This document shows, one piece after another, positions 47,151 through 56,551 of a DNA stretch of 64,000 nt. The stretch spans positions 1,612,001 through 1,676,000 of the forward strand of contig NZ_CP022753.1 in assembly GCF_002263495.1 (NCBI RefSeq), given 5' to 3'. The position numbers were made by a program, and so were the translations under genes. The notes beneath the pieces were generated by a model. The model saw only the letters and a list, made by a program, of their open reading frames with translations. It had not been told where the DNA came from and did no database searches. The stretch comes from Nocardiopsis gilva YIM 90087. Its GTDB lineage: Bacteria; Actinomycetota; Actinomycetes; Streptosporangiales; Streptosporangiaceae. Position 1 is the first letter of the stretch, and every line of letters starts with the position of its first letter.

Positions 47151-48650
47151 CTAGTCCTGGTCCTTCTTCACGTCCACGCCGCTGCGGGTGCGGCGGCGAC
47201 GGCGGCGCCGCGGGGCGGGCTTGTCGGCCCCCTCGCCGCTCGTCTTCTCGCTGCGCTCGGCACCGGAGGCCGCGCGTCCGCTGTCACCGGACGGCTTGCG
47301 GCGGGTGCGGCGGCGGTTGCGGGAACGGCCGCGCGCGGGGCGGTCGTCCTCGTTGTGGGACCGGCCGGTGTCGCCGATGTCCTCGACCTCCTCGGCCTCC
47401 AGCCCGGCGCGCTCCCGGCGCTCCTTGGCCAGCGTCCCCTTGGTGCCCGCGGGGATCTTCAGGTCCTCGAAGAAGTGCGGCGAGGTGGAGTAGGTCTCCT
47501 CCGGGTCGGCGTAGGGCAGGTCGAGCGCGCCGTTGATGAGCTTCCAGCGCGCGGTCTCCTGCCAGTCGATGAAGGTGACCGCGGTGCCCGAGCGCCCCGC
47601 GCGGCCGGTACGGCCGATGCGGTGCGTGTAGGTCTTCTCATCCTCGGGGCACTCGTAGTTGATGACGTGCGTGACATCGTCGACGTCGAGACCGCGGGCG
47701 GCCACATCGGTGGCGACCAGCACGTCGATCTTGCCGTTGCGGAACGCCCGCAGCGCGCGCTCGCGCTGGCTCTGCCCGAGACCGCCGTGCACGGCCGCGG
47801 CGGCGAAGCCGCGCCCCTCCAGCGCCGTGGCGACCTTGTCGCAGGCGCGCTTGGTCTCGCAGAACACCATGCTCAGGCCGCGGCCGTCGGCCTGCAGCAG
47901 CCGCGCCAGCATCTCCGGCTTGTCCATCTGGTGCGTGCGGTACACGTACTGCTTGATGTCTCCGATGCTGGTCTGGCCCGGCTCGTTGTCGTCGCCGGCC
48001 CGCACGTGCGTGGGACGGCGCAGGTACCGGCGCGACAGCGACACGATCTCGCTCGGCATGGTCGCCGAGAAGAGCATGGTCTGGCGCTCGTCGGGGATCT
48101 TCTTCAGAATGCGCTCGATGTCGGGCAGGAAGCCCAGGTCGAGCATCTTGTCGGCCTCGTCGAGCACGACGGCCTGGACGCTGGCCAGGTTGAGGTGCTT
48201 CTGCTGCTCCAGGTCGAGCAGGCGGCCCGGGGTACCGACGACGACGTCGACACCGGCCTTCAACCCGTCGATCTGCGGCTCGTAGGCGCGGCCGCCGTAG
48301 ACGGTCAGAATGCGGCTGCCGGTGCGCTTGCCGGCGGTGGTGAGGTCGGCGGCCACCTGAATGGCGAGCTCGCGCGTCGGCACGACGACGAGCGCGCGCG
48401 GGCGCTTGGACTCACCGGGTCTGCTCTGTGCGAGCTGGAGTAGGGGAAGGCCAAAGGCGAAGGTCTTGCCGGTGCCGGTCCGGGCCTGGCCGATGATGTC
48501 GGATCCGGCCAGGGCCAGCGGAAGGGCCAGGGACTGAATAGGGAAGGGGTCGACGATCCCTTCGGCTTCGAGAGCGTCCGCGATCTCGGTGGTGACACCG
48601 ATATCGCGGAACGTCTGTCGGGGTTCGTTGGTCGAGTCTGTGGTTGTCAG
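47151..48650 (-). CDS. DEAD-box RNA helicase, apparent CTG start
   Basis: 499 residues if read from CTG 48650, which gives TTTDSTNEPRQTFRDIGVTT, the Q-motif PFPIQSLALPLALAGSDII and Walker A ARTGTGKT. DEAD is in VVLDEADKML, SAT in LFSATMP, and motif VI in HRIGRTGRAGR. A GGAGG (48659-48663) lies 8 bases before CTG. No ATG/GTG/TTG precedes the Q-motif in frame before the TGA at 48656-48654; the first GTG in frame (48383) would lose motif I. The tail is very basic. An RhlE-like role in RNA folding is likely; order relative to the ferritin-like gene matches Rv3211-Rv3210c. Confidence 0.85.
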   Translation of the reverse strand: MTTTDSTNEPRQTFRDIGVTTEIADALEAEGIVDPFPIQSLALPLALAGSDIIGQARTGTGKTFAFGLPLLQLAQSRPGESKRPRALVVVPTRELAIQVAADLTTAGKRTGSRILTVYGGRAYEPQIDGLKAGVDVVVGTPGRLLDLEQQKHLNLASVQAVVLDEADKMLDLGFLPDIERILKKIPDERQTMLFSATMPSEIVSLSRRYLRRPTHVRAGDDNEPGQTSIGDIKQYVYRTHQMDKPEMLARLLQADGRGLSMVFCETKRACDKVATALEGRGFAAAAVHGGLGQSQRERALRAFRNGKIDVLVATDVAARGLDVDDVTHVINYECPEDEKTYTHRIGRTGRAGRSGTAVTFIDWQETARWKLINGALDLPYADPEETYSTSPHFFEDLKIPAGTKGTLAKERRERAGLEAEEVEDIGDTGRSHNEDDRPARGRSRNRRRTRRKPSGDSGRAASGAERSEKTSGEGADKPAPRRRRRRRTRSGVDVKKDQD

Positions 48651-49271
48651 GGCTCATGCCTCCATCTGGGCGGGCCTGTCATCGCAAATGCGGCCGGCTG
48701 TCGCGGACAGCTCGCGGCGCGGCGAGCAGGATGTGTCGCTTCTCGTGCGGGTCCCCGAATGCCAGGCGGGAACGAATCCGGCGCGGCGCGAGGGCCCGGA
48801 GCGATCCGGTGCCTCGGCGCGGCCCGTTCTGCGGCCGCGGCGTCGCCGCCGCGGATCACGGATTCATGGTCAGTGCACGCAAGCCATCCGCTGTACTTGT
48901 CTTCCGCGCTCCGGCCCCCTCCTCCGGTCGCCATCGCGCGCGATTGTCATGGTGCGCTGCGGAGAACACCGGGCGTCGGCCCGTGCCCCGAGACGCCGCC
49001 TATGGGCGCCGCGTTTCACGATTCTCCGCGTTCGAGGTGCGCCGGGGGGACTCCGCGCGATGACCGGCAGCGGCCGGTCACTGGTCATGAGTCTAACCTG
49101 TAGGCCCTGCGGCCGGATATAGGAGTCCGTACCACATGCAAGGGACGGCCGCACACCGCGTTTTCGTTACCGTCCACCGCTTCTCTAACGCTCCATAACG
49201 GCCAACACGGATGCGGGTGCGGATAATCCCGAAGGGCCGGTCCACCTCGCGCGGGCGCTAACCTGTGCGGC
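48651..49271. other. 620-base gene-free divergent region
   Basis: Between the helicase and the divergent ferritin-like gene. Short ORFs on both strands are Arg/Pro-rich translations without recognisable content. The last 130 bases are less GC-rich and probably hold the promoter of the ferritin-like gene. No tRNA, strong hairpin or repeat was seen. Confidence 0.5.
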
Positions 49272-50003
49272 ATGACGAACGGCCCTGCCTCCGACACCAC
49301 CCCGGTGGACCCCGACGACAAGCCCGGTCGCGGCGTGATCGATCTGCTGGCCATGATGGCCTACGCCGAGCTGGTGGCCTTCTTCCGGTTGTCGGACGAC
49401 GCCGGGCTCGCCCCGGACCTCGCCGCCAAGGGAGAGCTGGCCGGTGTCGCCGCCACCGAGTACGGGCACTACAAGCTGCTGCGCGACCGCCTGGAGGAGC
49501 TGGGCGTCGACCCCGAGGCGGCGATGCGCCCGTTCGTCGAGCCGCTCAACGCGTGGCACGCCCGCACCGAGCCGCAGAGCTGGCTGGAGAGCCTCGTCAA
49601 GGCGTACGTCAGCGACGGCATCGCCGGTGACTTCTACCGCTACATCGCCGACCAGACCGACGACCGGACGCGCGCGCTGGTCGGCGAGGTGGTCTCCGAC
49701 ACCGGGCGCGGAGAGATCATCACCGCGCGGATCCGCGCGGCCGTCGAGGATGACCCGAAGCTCGGCGGACGCCTGTCGCTGTGGGCGCGCCGCCTGGTCG
49801 GCGAGGCGCTGAGCCAGGCCCAGATCGTCGCGGCCCAGCGGGTGGAGCTGGCGGCGCTGCTCGCCCCGCGGGGCGCTGAGGCGGGAGAGGGAGAAGGCAG
49901 GAGCGAGGGGGCCGCGTCCGACCTCGCGGCGGTGAGCCGGGTCTTCGCCAAGCTGACCGAAGCGCACTCCGCCCGCTTGGCGGCCATGGGCCTCAACGGC
50001 TGA
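49272..50003 (+). CDS. Ferritin-like fold protein (Rv3210c-like)
   Basis: 243 residues, all-helical. Carboxylate/histidine helices include MAYAELVAFFRLSDD, VAATEYGHYKLL and GDFYRYIADQ; spacing is that of ferritin-like/MiaE-like proteins, so a di-iron site is possible but not certain. Conserved next to the DEAD-box helicase across actinobacteria. Function not known. Confidence 0.8.
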   Translation: MTNGPASDTTPVDPDDKPGRGVIDLLAMMAYAELVAFFRLSDDAGLAPDLAAKGELAGVAATEYGHYKLLRDRLEELGVDPEAAMRPFVEPLNAWHARTEPQSWLESLVKAYVSDGIAGDFYRYIADQTDDRTRALVGEVVSDTGRGEIITARIRAAVEDDPKLGGRLSLWARRLVGEALSQAQIVAAQRVELAALLAPRGAEAGEGEGRSEGAASDLAAVSRVFAKLTEAHSARLAAMGLNG

Positions 50004-50166
50004 CGCTCCCGGCGCCCTCGGCGATTCCGGACGAAACCCGCGCCGGTGCGGGAGTCATCCCAGGTCGAAGAGGTGTGTAAGGTCGGTCACGGCCTGCGAA
50101 CTTCATTGCGAATTCGTATATAGTCTGTTGCGTTCCCTTTTGTTCCCTTACCTGAGGTAACCAGCC

Positions 50167-50478
50167 ATGCCCCGTGAATTCTTCGCGGAGGGCCCGCTGG
50201 TCCGGCTCTCTCGTGAGTTCGACGTCTTCGGCCCGATGAGTTCGGATCCCGAGCCGTGGATGACCGCTGAGCTGGATCAGCACGCCGCCGCGGTGTGCGA
50301 GTCGATCACGCGGGACGGCGCGGCGGTAACCCTCCAGAGCCTCAGCCGCTACCTGCACGGTTTCATCGACGGCTGCCGCGAGCGCGGCTGGGACTCCGAC
50401 TCGTCCGGGTATGACTGGGAGACCCTCCGACTGCTGGCGGTGTGCCGCCTGGCCAAGGAACACGGCTTCGTCCGCTAG
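50167..50478 (+). CDS. Small DUF6401-type protein
   Basis: 103 residues, GAGGT eight bases before ATG. Soluble, helical, with two cysteines and the pattern ALQSLSRYLHGF-like helix (here TLQSLSRYLHGFIDGCRERG). I place it tentatively in DUF6401, seen in actinomycetes. The promoter region before it contains a run of AT-rich bases around 50105-50135. Followed by a hairpin. Confidence 0.68.
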   Translation: MPREFFAEGPLVRLSREFDVFGPMSSDPEPWMTAELDQHAAAVCESITRDGAAVTLQSLSRYLHGFIDGCRERGWDSDSSGYDWETLRLLAVCRLAKEHGFVR

Positions 50479-50486
50479 GTTGGTCT

Positions 50487-50512
50487 CGCTGTCGGCGGAT
50501 ACGCCGACAGCG
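50487..50512 (+). terminator. Hairpin after the 103-aa gene
   Basis: 11-bp perfect stem CGCTGTCGGCG (50487-50497) / CGCCGACAGCG (50502-50512) with GATA loop, 8 bases past the stop. Confidence 0.75.
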
Positions 50513-50727
50513 CCCCACCCGCGTGGTGATCGAGAAGTGATCTCGCGAATGCCCTGACTGGGCGTACGCTAAGCCATACCTGGGGTGGCTACCGGCACGG
50601 TGGCCTCCTGAGTCCCCACGCCGTGGCAGGATGCCTCCGGCATGGACCCGACTCGACAGACCTGACCGCGATCCCCCTCGGGAGCGAAGGATGCGGTCCA
50701 ACGCGGACCGTGAGAAAGGAAGAACGC

Positions 50728-50970
50728 ATGAGGAGCGGCCGGCACGGGGCGGCGCGCCCACCGATCGGCGTCCTGATCCACCGGGATCGCGTCGACTTCT
50801 CACTCTTCGCGTTGATCATCGTGATCGCTCTGGCGGTCATGGTGCTGACCGGCTGGACGAGCATCGCCTTCTGGCTGGGGCTCGTGCCGATCTTCGCGAC
50901 GCTGGCCCTGATCGTGCGCCGCATCGACCGCCTCGCTCGCGACGAAGTCCGCGACGAGGAACTGCTCTGA
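50728..50970 (+). CDS. Small two-helix membrane protein
   Basis: 80 residues, ATG 50728 with AAGGA seven bases upstream. Two hydrophobic helices (about 24-42 and 46-62) between a basic N-terminus and a charged tail (RRIDRLARDEVRDEELL). No family recognised. Convergent with the channel gene. Confidence 0.62.
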   Translation: MRSGRHGAARPPIGVLIHRDRVDFSLFALIIVIALAVMVLTGWTSIAFWLGLVPIFATLALIVRRIDRLARDEVRDEELL

Positions 50971-51004
50971 CTGCGGCGTCCTGCTGCGATCAGGACGCAA
51001 CGCG

Positions 51005-51832
51005 TCACTCTTGCGGGGTACGACCCTGCTCGCTGCCCCCTCCTTCTTCGCCCATCGCCGGGCCGTGCGTCGCCGGAGTCTGCTTCTCCTCGGACTCCGC
51101 CTGCGCGGGGGCGCCCTTCTTGCTCATCGCGTCGGCGCGCCCGGCCTGGTAGCTGCCGTCCTCGCGCATCATCGCGCTGGTCTCGCGCTCCGCGCTTTCG
51201 AGCCAGCGGCTCCACCGCTCCTGCATCGGCCTGATCATTCCGCCGCCGACACCGACGACGAGAATGCCGCCGATCGTGGCCAGTACGGCGATCAGGACGG
51301 GCTGGGTGACCGTGGTGGCGATGCCGACCTGGTTCAGGGCGGCGATGACACCGAGCGCCATGATGAAGACGCCGACGACGTTGGCCACGAAGCTCCCGTA
51401 GCTGAGACCGCCCATCGCGCCGGAGACGATGTCGCGCGCCGCCTTGGCGATCATGCCGGCCACCACGACGATGACCAGGGCCACGATGGCCTTCGGGATC
51501 CAGGCGATGACGCTGTCGAGCAGCTGGGTGATCGGGTTGGTCGGACCGAACACGCTGAAGGCGAGCTGCAGCACGATCAGCAGACCGATGTAGTACACGA
51601 TCTTTCCGCAGAGCTGGCTGGCGTCGTAGCGGCTGCGCTGGAAGTACTCACCGACGCCGCTGCGCTCCAGGCCGCGGTCGAGGCCGACCCGGGCGAGCCC
51701 CTTGCCGACCATCCGGCCGACGAACTTCGCGATGATCCAACCGATGACCAGGATCACCAGGAACATGGCGAGGAGGGGTGCGAAGGTCGCTACCGCGCTC
51801 CACGCCTCGGTAAGGCCCTGTCCAATGTCCAT
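51005..51832 (-). CDS. CmpX-like membrane protein with TM-helix repeats (MscS-related)
   Basis: 275 residues from ATG 51832 (GGGGGGAAC upstream). Five membrane helices; the paired segments LVILVIGWIIAKFVGRMVGK and IVVVAGMIAKAARDIVSGAM are the TM-helix repeat of CmpX, a relative of mechanosensitive channels. The cytosolic beta-domain of true MscS is absent and the tail is polar. Membrane-tension or envelope role is inference. Confidence 0.82.
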   Translation of the reverse strand: MDIGQGLTEAWSAVATFAPLLAMFLVILVIGWIIAKFVGRMVGKGLARVGLDRGLERSGVGEYFQRSRYDASQLCGKIVYYIGLLIVLQLAFSVFGPTNPITQLLDSVIAWIPKAIVALVIVVVAGMIAKAARDIVSGAMGGLSYGSFVANVVGVFIMALGVIAALNQVGIATTVTQPVLIAVLATIGGILVVGVGGGMIRPMQERWSRWLESAERETSAMMREDGSYQAGRADAMSKKGAPAQAESEEKQTPATHGPAMGEEGGGSEQGRTPQE

Positions 51833-52033
51833 GAGGTTCCCCCCGTGGGGTTCCATCGACCGGGCAGCGGATTCGCTACCCGTGGGAACGGGTCACAGTA
51901 GCGCTGATTCCCTGTCGGGGTGACCAGCAATCGTCACGGCGTGACCAGGAGCAGGGCAATGTCAGATTTGACCGGCGGTATACCGTCGCATTGCGCTGGG
52001 CCGCACCGGCCCTAACGGCTCTTCCGGGCGGCG

Positions 52034-52657
52034 TCAGCTGCGGGTCAGGTCCCAACCGCTGATGCCACGCCAGGCCAGGCGCGCCACGAGCTTCTCCGCG
52101 GCGTCCTTGGGGATGGAGCCGTAGTTGCTGATCCAGTAGCGGGCGCTGGTCTCGGCCATTCCGACGAGCGCGATGCTGAGCAGGTTGGCCTCGTCATCGG
52201 AGATGCTGGTGTCCTGCCGGATGACCTCGCCGATCAGCTCGGCGCAGCGCTGCAGCGTCTGCTCGGTCTTCTCCCGGACAGCGGGGAGGTTGCGCAGGTC
52301 GGATTCGAAGACCAGGCGGAACGCCTCACCCTCGCCGGACACGAAGTCGAAGTAGCCCTGGAAGCTGGCGGTGACGCGCTGGCGGTTGTCGTCGGTGCTC
52401 TCCAGCGCCTCGCGCTGCTTCTCGACCAGCGACTCGGAGTGCTGTTCCAGCAGTGCCAGGTACAGCTCCAGCTTGCCGGGGAAGTGCTGGTAGAGAACGG
52501 GCTTGCTGACACCGGCGCGTTCGGCGATCTCGTCCATCGCCGCGGCGTGATACCCCTGCGCGACGAACACCTCCTGGGCCGCGGCCAGCAGCTGCTTCCG
52601 GCGCTGCAGCCGGGGCAGCCGGGCCCCCCGCGGGCGCGCGTCTGAAGGAGCAGTCAC
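52034..52657 (-). CDS. TetR-family transcriptional regulator
   Basis: 207 residues from GTG 52657 with GGAGGG nine bases upstream. Helix-turn-helix RKQLLAAAQEVFVAQGYHAA then MDEIAERAGVSKPVLYQHF, followed by a helical ligand domain. Equivalent in place to Rv3208. Ligand and targets unknown; a TetR-like palindrome exists far away at 13911 but nothing links them. Confidence 0.9.
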   Translation of the reverse strand: MTAPSDARPRGARLPRLQRRKQLLAAAQEVFVAQGYHAAAMDEIAERAGVSKPVLYQHFPGKLELYLALLEQHSESLVEKQREALESTDDNRQRVTASFQGYFDFVSGEGEAFRLVFESDLRNLPAVREKTEQTLQRCAELIGEVIRQDTSISDDEANLLSIALVGMAETSARYWISNYGSIPKDAAEKLVARLAWRGISGWDLTRS

Positions 52658-52843
52658 ACCCAATACCCTCCGGATCTCCGTGCGGCGCGAGGGGCGCCGC
52701 GATGCGTGAATGTGGACGGTCGAGTCGTCGTCGGGTCTGGGACCAGCCGCGACGGTGACTCGGCGCGTGTCCTCATATCTTACCCATGCGTAGGTTCGGG
52801 ACCGCCAGACCTGGAGTCGTCGTATTCGCAGCGTTATCGCGTG

Positions 52844-53071
52844 TCAGCGGTATTCGTCCTCCTCATCGGCCACTTCCTGGTGCTGCTCGACGGCGTCGGC
52901 CTCGGGCACCTCGGTGCCGCGATCGTGGCCCCCGCGTTGCAGCCAGTCGTCCGGTGCCTGGGGCGATTCGGTGACGTCCGCGTGCTGTTCCGCGACGTCG
53001 GCTTCCGGGGCCTCCACTGAGGCCTCGTAGTCCTCGTCGTCCGGTGCTTGCTGCCGAGGCTGGGATGTCAC
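52844..53071 (-). CDS. Short acidic protein with PEAD-x2-EQ repeats
   Basis: 75 residues from GTG 53071 (GGGAG seven bases upstream; an earlier GTG at 53077 is too close to it). Two copies of PEADVAEQHADV / PEADAVEQHQEV separated by APDDWLQRGGHDRG, ending DEEDEYR. Likely disordered. The motif recurs in short actinobacterial proteins of unknown role. Confidence 0.62.
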   Translation of the reverse strand: MTSQPRQQAPDDEDYEASVEAPEADVAEQHADVTESPQAPDDWLQRGGHDRGTEVPEADAVEQHQEVADEEDEYR

Positions 53072-53233
53072 GGTCACTCTCCCTGCTCACTCCACCCGGG
53101 TATGCACCGGGTTCGCCCTCACGGTACCCCGATGTGTCCAACGACACGGGAAAGCCCCGGTCTGTGATTGGCCCACACTGCGGCGGTCCGGATGCGTAGA
53201 GTCGTGACCAGGAGCGAACGCGACGGAGGCGTC

Positions 53234-54310
53234 ATGGCCGAACCGATCGAGGTGTGGCCGGGGGTGTTCCGGCGGCTCGGCGAACGCCGGATCTTCGTCC
53301 GCCGGGACGTGGGCGGCGTGCGCGGGGGCGCCGATGCCGCGGACTACGGCGCCGCCGACAGGGCACTCGGGCGCATGGTCTATGTGCACGGCCTTGCTGG
53401 AGCATCGACCGACTGGACCGACCTCATGGGGGCGCTGTCCCAGGGCTCCACCGCAGATGCGCCGGACCTGCCCGGATTCGGGAAGTCGCCGCCGCCCCCC
53501 GACCTCGACTACGGCGTCGACGCGCACGCGGCGGTGATCCGCGACCTGATCCTCTCCGGCGAATACCCGGTGCACCTCGTCGGCAACTCCCTGGGCGCCA
53601 CCGTCGCCGTGCGGCTGGCCGCCGAGCACCCGGAGCTGGTGCGCACCCTGACCCTCATCTCGCCCGCGCTGCCGGACCTCCTGCCCCGGCTCGTCCCGCT
53701 GCAGATGACGGGTGCGCTGGTGCCGGTGGTGGGCCCCTGGGCCTACGCACGTATCCAGAGCCGCCCGCCGGAGGTGCGGGTGCAGAGCCTGCTGGACACC
53801 ACCTTCTACGATCCGGCCGCGGCGCCCGCGAAGCGCGTGCTGGAGGAGCTGGAGGCCGAGCGCGAACGGGACTCGCGCGACTACGCGCACGCGGCGACCC
53901 TCGGGTCGTTGCGCGGCCTGGTCGCCGAGTATCTGCGGCGCGGACCGCGTGCGCTGTGGCGCCAGGCCGCCGCGATCCACCGGCCCACGCTGCTCGTCTA
54001 CGGCATCGGCGACAAGTTCGTGCGCCCGCGCATGGCCCTGCGGGCCGCCGCCACCTTCCCGCACAACCGGCTGGTGCTGATGCCGCGCACCGGGCACGTG
54101 CCGATGAAGGAGCAGCCCGAGCGGGTGGCGCGGGAGATGCGCCCGTTTCTGGCCGCGTCGATGGCGGGCGCCGACGAGGGCGCGAACCCGGATCAGATGA
54201 CGTCCCCGGGGTGGGAATGCCAAACCCCACCCCGTAGGTTGGGTATGAGAGGAAGCACGTCACGTGCCCATCCCCAAGCGCGTCCGGCGGACGGCGCCGA
54301 GGGAGCGTGA
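53234..54310 (+). CDS. Alpha/beta hydrolase (lipase/esterase-like)
   Basis: 358 residues, ATG 53234 after GGAGG. VYVHGLAGASTDW, nucleophile GNSLGATV, YGIGDKFVRPR and TGHVPMKEQ supply oxyanion, Ser, Asp and His. A 70-residue helical cap follows the nucleophile strand. The last 40 residues are low-complexity. Lies just before moeZ; in M. tuberculosis lipV (Rv3203) occupies a similar neighbourhood. Confidence 0.87.
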   Translation: MAEPIEVWPGVFRRLGERRIFVRRDVGGVRGGADAADYGAADRALGRMVYVHGLAGASTDWTDLMGALSQGSTADAPDLPGFGKSPPPPDLDYGVDAHAAVIRDLILSGEYPVHLVGNSLGATVAVRLAAEHPELVRTLTLISPALPDLLPRLVPLQMTGALVPVVGPWAYARIQSRPPEVRVQSLLDTTFYDPAAAPAKRVLEELEAERERDSRDYAHAATLGSLRGLVAEYLRRGPRALWRQAAAIHRPTLLVYGIGDKFVRPRMALRAAATFPHNRLVLMPRTGHVPMKEQPERVAREMRPFLAASMAGADEGANPDQMTSPGWECQTPPRRLGMRGSTSRAHPQARPADGAEGA

Positions 54311-54338
54311 CGCCATCGAGGAACATCGAGGAGCCGCT

Positions 54339-55517
54339 GTGTCGCTGCCGCCGCTGGTCGAACCAGCCGACGAGCTGACCGTCGACGAAGTGCGACGCTA
54401 CTCTCGTCACCTGATCATCCCCGACGTGGGCATGGACGGACAGAAGCGCCTGAAGAACGCCAAGGTGCTGGTCGTCGGTGCCGGCGGACTCGGCTCGCCC
54501 GCGCTGCTCTACCTGGCCGCCGCCGGGGTGGGCACGCTCGGCATCATCGACTTCGACGTCGTGGACGAGTCCAACCTGCAGCGTCAGATCATCCACGGGC
54601 AGAGCGACGTCGACCGCCCCAAGGCTGTCTCGGCCCGCGACTCCATCCGCGAGGTCAACCCCAACGTCGAGGTCGTCCTGCACGAGGAGCGCCTGGACTC
54701 CGACAACGCGTTCCGCGTCTTCGAGCCCTACGACCTCATCGTCGACGGCACGGACAACTTCGCCACCCGCTACCTGGTGAACGACGCCTGTGTGTTGCTG
54801 GGCAAGCCCTACGTCTGGGGCTCCATCTACCGCTTCGACGGCCAGGCGTCGGTCTTCTGGGCCGAGCACGGCCCCTGCTACCGCTGCCTGTACCCCGAGC
54901 CCCCGCCGCCGGGCATGGTCCCCTCCTGCGCTGAGGGCGGCGTGCTGGGCGTGCTGTGCGCGTCCGTCGGGTCCATCCAGGTCAACGAGGCCATCAAGCT
55001 GCTCGCCGGATTCGGCGACCCGCTGGTCGGGCGGCTGATGATCTACGACGCCCTGGAGATGAGCTACCGGGCGGTCAAGGTCCGCAAGGACCCCGAGTGC
55101 CCGCTGTGCGGCAAGAACCCCACGATCACCGAGCTGATCGACTACGAGGAGTTCTGCGGCGCGGTGTCGGACGAGGCCGAGGAGGCCGCCGCCGGGTCCA
55201 CCATCACGGCCGCCGAGCTGAAGAAGATGATGGACGACGGTGAGGACTTCCAGCTCGTCGACGTCCGCGAGAAGAACGAATACGAGATCGTCAACATCCC
55301 GGGCGCGGTGCTGATCCCCAAGGGCGAGTTCCTGAACGGCGAGGCGTTCGCCAAGCTGCCGCAGGACAAGAAGCTCGTGCTGCACTGCAAGTCCGGTGGC
55401 CGCTCGGCCGAGGCCCTGGCGGCGGCCAAGGGCGCCGGCTTCAGCGACGCCGTCCACCTCGGCGGCGGCGTGCTGGCCTGGGTGCACCAGGTCGACCCCA
55501 GCCTGCCGACCTACTAG
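54339..55517 (+). CDS. moeZ: Adenylyltransferase/sulfurtransferase MoeZ
   Basis: 392 residues from GTG 54339 (GAGGAG five bases upstream), the length of M. tuberculosis MoeZ. E1-like domain with VVGAGGLGSPALLYLAAAGV, catalytic Arg/Lys segment NLQRQIIHGQSDVDRPKA and zinc pairs CYRCL and CPLCG; then a rhodanese domain with active Cys in VLHCKSGGRSAEALAAAK. It adenylates and thiocarboxylates ubiquitin-like sulfur carriers for molybdopterin, thio-cysteine and other sulfur pathways. Confidence 0.95.
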   Translation: MSLPPLVEPADELTVDEVRRYSRHLIIPDVGMDGQKRLKNAKVLVVGAGGLGSPALLYLAAAGVGTLGIIDFDVVDESNLQRQIIHGQSDVDRPKAVSARDSIREVNPNVEVVLHEERLDSDNAFRVFEPYDLIVDGTDNFATRYLVNDACVLLGKPYVWGSIYRFDGQASVFWAEHGPCYRCLYPEPPPPGMVPSCAEGGVLGVLCASVGSIQVNEAIKLLAGFGDPLVGRLMIYDALEMSYRAVKVRKDPECPLCGKNPTITELIDYEEFCGAVSDEAEEAAAGSTITAAELKKMMDDGEDFQLVDVREKNEYEIVNIPGAVLIPKGEFLNGEAFAKLPQDKKLVLHCKSGGRSAEALAAAKGAGFSDAVHLGGGVLAWVHQVDPSLPTY

Positions 55518-55568
55518 GCGCGAGGGCCGCGGACCCGCGCCCGCGCGGTTCGCGCCATCGGCACCCCC

Positions 55569-55604
55569 AGGGCCGCCGCGAAGCCGAGGCTTCGCGGCGG
55601 CCCT
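55569..55604 (+). terminator. Hairpin terminator after moeZ
   Basis: 17-bp perfect stem (55569-55585 with 55588-55604), 52 bases past the moeZ stop. Confidence 0.8.
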
Positions 55605-55773
55605 CGCTGTGTTCGGGCCCGCCCGGTCCTCTGGGGCCGGGCAACCGCGCACGAACCGACAGGTGAGGTGTTCGGCGGATACATCCCCTTCGGTCTGGTT
55701 GCGACATAGGTCACACTGGGTACGAACAAGCAATCCAATGCCGACGCAGAACCGCCGGTCGGGGAGGTGCTCC

Positions 55774-56184
55774 ATGAAGATCAGGGGCATGAGGATCACG
55801 GGGCGTTGGGAGGACTGGGTGGCCGTGGTCGCGGGCGTGGCCGCCGCGACCAGCTGGGTCTGGCACGGAATGGTCGGTGCCCCCATGCTGGCCCTCTACC
55901 TGACGGGCCTGCTGACCGTGCTCGCCGCGGTCATGTCGATCACCCGTCCCGGGCTGATTGCCTCTGAGGCGATCATGGCCGTCCTGGGCGTGTTCATGTT
56001 CCTCACTCCGTGGCTGGTCGGCTTCACCGACGTCACGGCCGGGGCATGGACGGCGTGGATCCTCGGATTCGTGATCGCCGCCGTCGGGGTCGTCGACCTC
56101 CCGATGGCGAACACCGCACACCACCGAGGCAGCCCCACCCACCTGGCGCGTGGCGCGGGCGCACACGGCACCGCCCGGACATGA
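55774..56184 (+). CDS. SPW repeat membrane protein
   Basis: 136 residues, ATG 55774 after GGGGAGG. Four membrane helices in two similar halves, each with a Trp-containing turn (ATSWVWHGM and LTPWLVGFTD), the SPW repeat. Basic/His-rich tail. Function unknown. Confidence 0.8.
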   Translation: MKIRGMRITGRWEDWVAVVAGVAAATSWVWHGMVGAPMLALYLTGLLTVLAAVMSITRPGLIASEAIMAVLGVFMFLTPWLVGFTDVTAGAWTAWILGFVIAAVGVVDLPMANTAHHRGSPTHLARGAGAHGTART

Positions 56185-56230
56185 GACCGGTCGGCACGCA
56201 CCGACCCACGAGCTCGCTATGGTCGGAGCC

Positions 56231-56551
56231 ATGCCCCGACCCGACTCCCACCCTGACGAGTACGCCGAACGCGTCCTGGACGTCGTGGAGCGCATTCCCT
56301 CGGGCAAGGTGATGTCCTATGGCGACATCGCCGAGTACCTGGGCGAGGGCGGCCCACGCCAGGTCGGCGCCGTGATGTCGGCCTGGGGAGGCGGCGTCCC
56401 CTGGTGGCGCGTACTGCGCGCCGACGGCACCCCGCCACCCGGCCACGAGGTCCGCGCCCGCGAGCACTACGCCGCCGAGGCCACCCCGCTGCGTCCCAGC
56501 GGTCACCGCGTCGATATGCGTGCGGCGCGATGGGACGGTGCGCCCTCATAG
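56231..56551 (+). CDS. Alkyltransferase-like protein (ATL, no acceptor cysteine)
   Basis: 106 residues. MGMT DNA-binding domain IPSGKVMSYGDIAEYLGEGG with VPWWRVLRADG where repair methyltransferases have PCHRV, so the acceptor Cys is Trp. ATL proteins bind O6-alkylguanine and flag it for nucleotide excision repair. Matches Rv3204 beside adnAB. ATG 56219 is an alternative start. Confidence 0.88.
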   Translation: MPRPDSHPDEYAERVLDVVERIPSGKVMSYGDIAEYLGEGGPRQVGAVMSAWGGGVPWWRVLRADGTPPPGHEVRAREHYAAEATPLRPSGHRVDMRAARWDGAPS

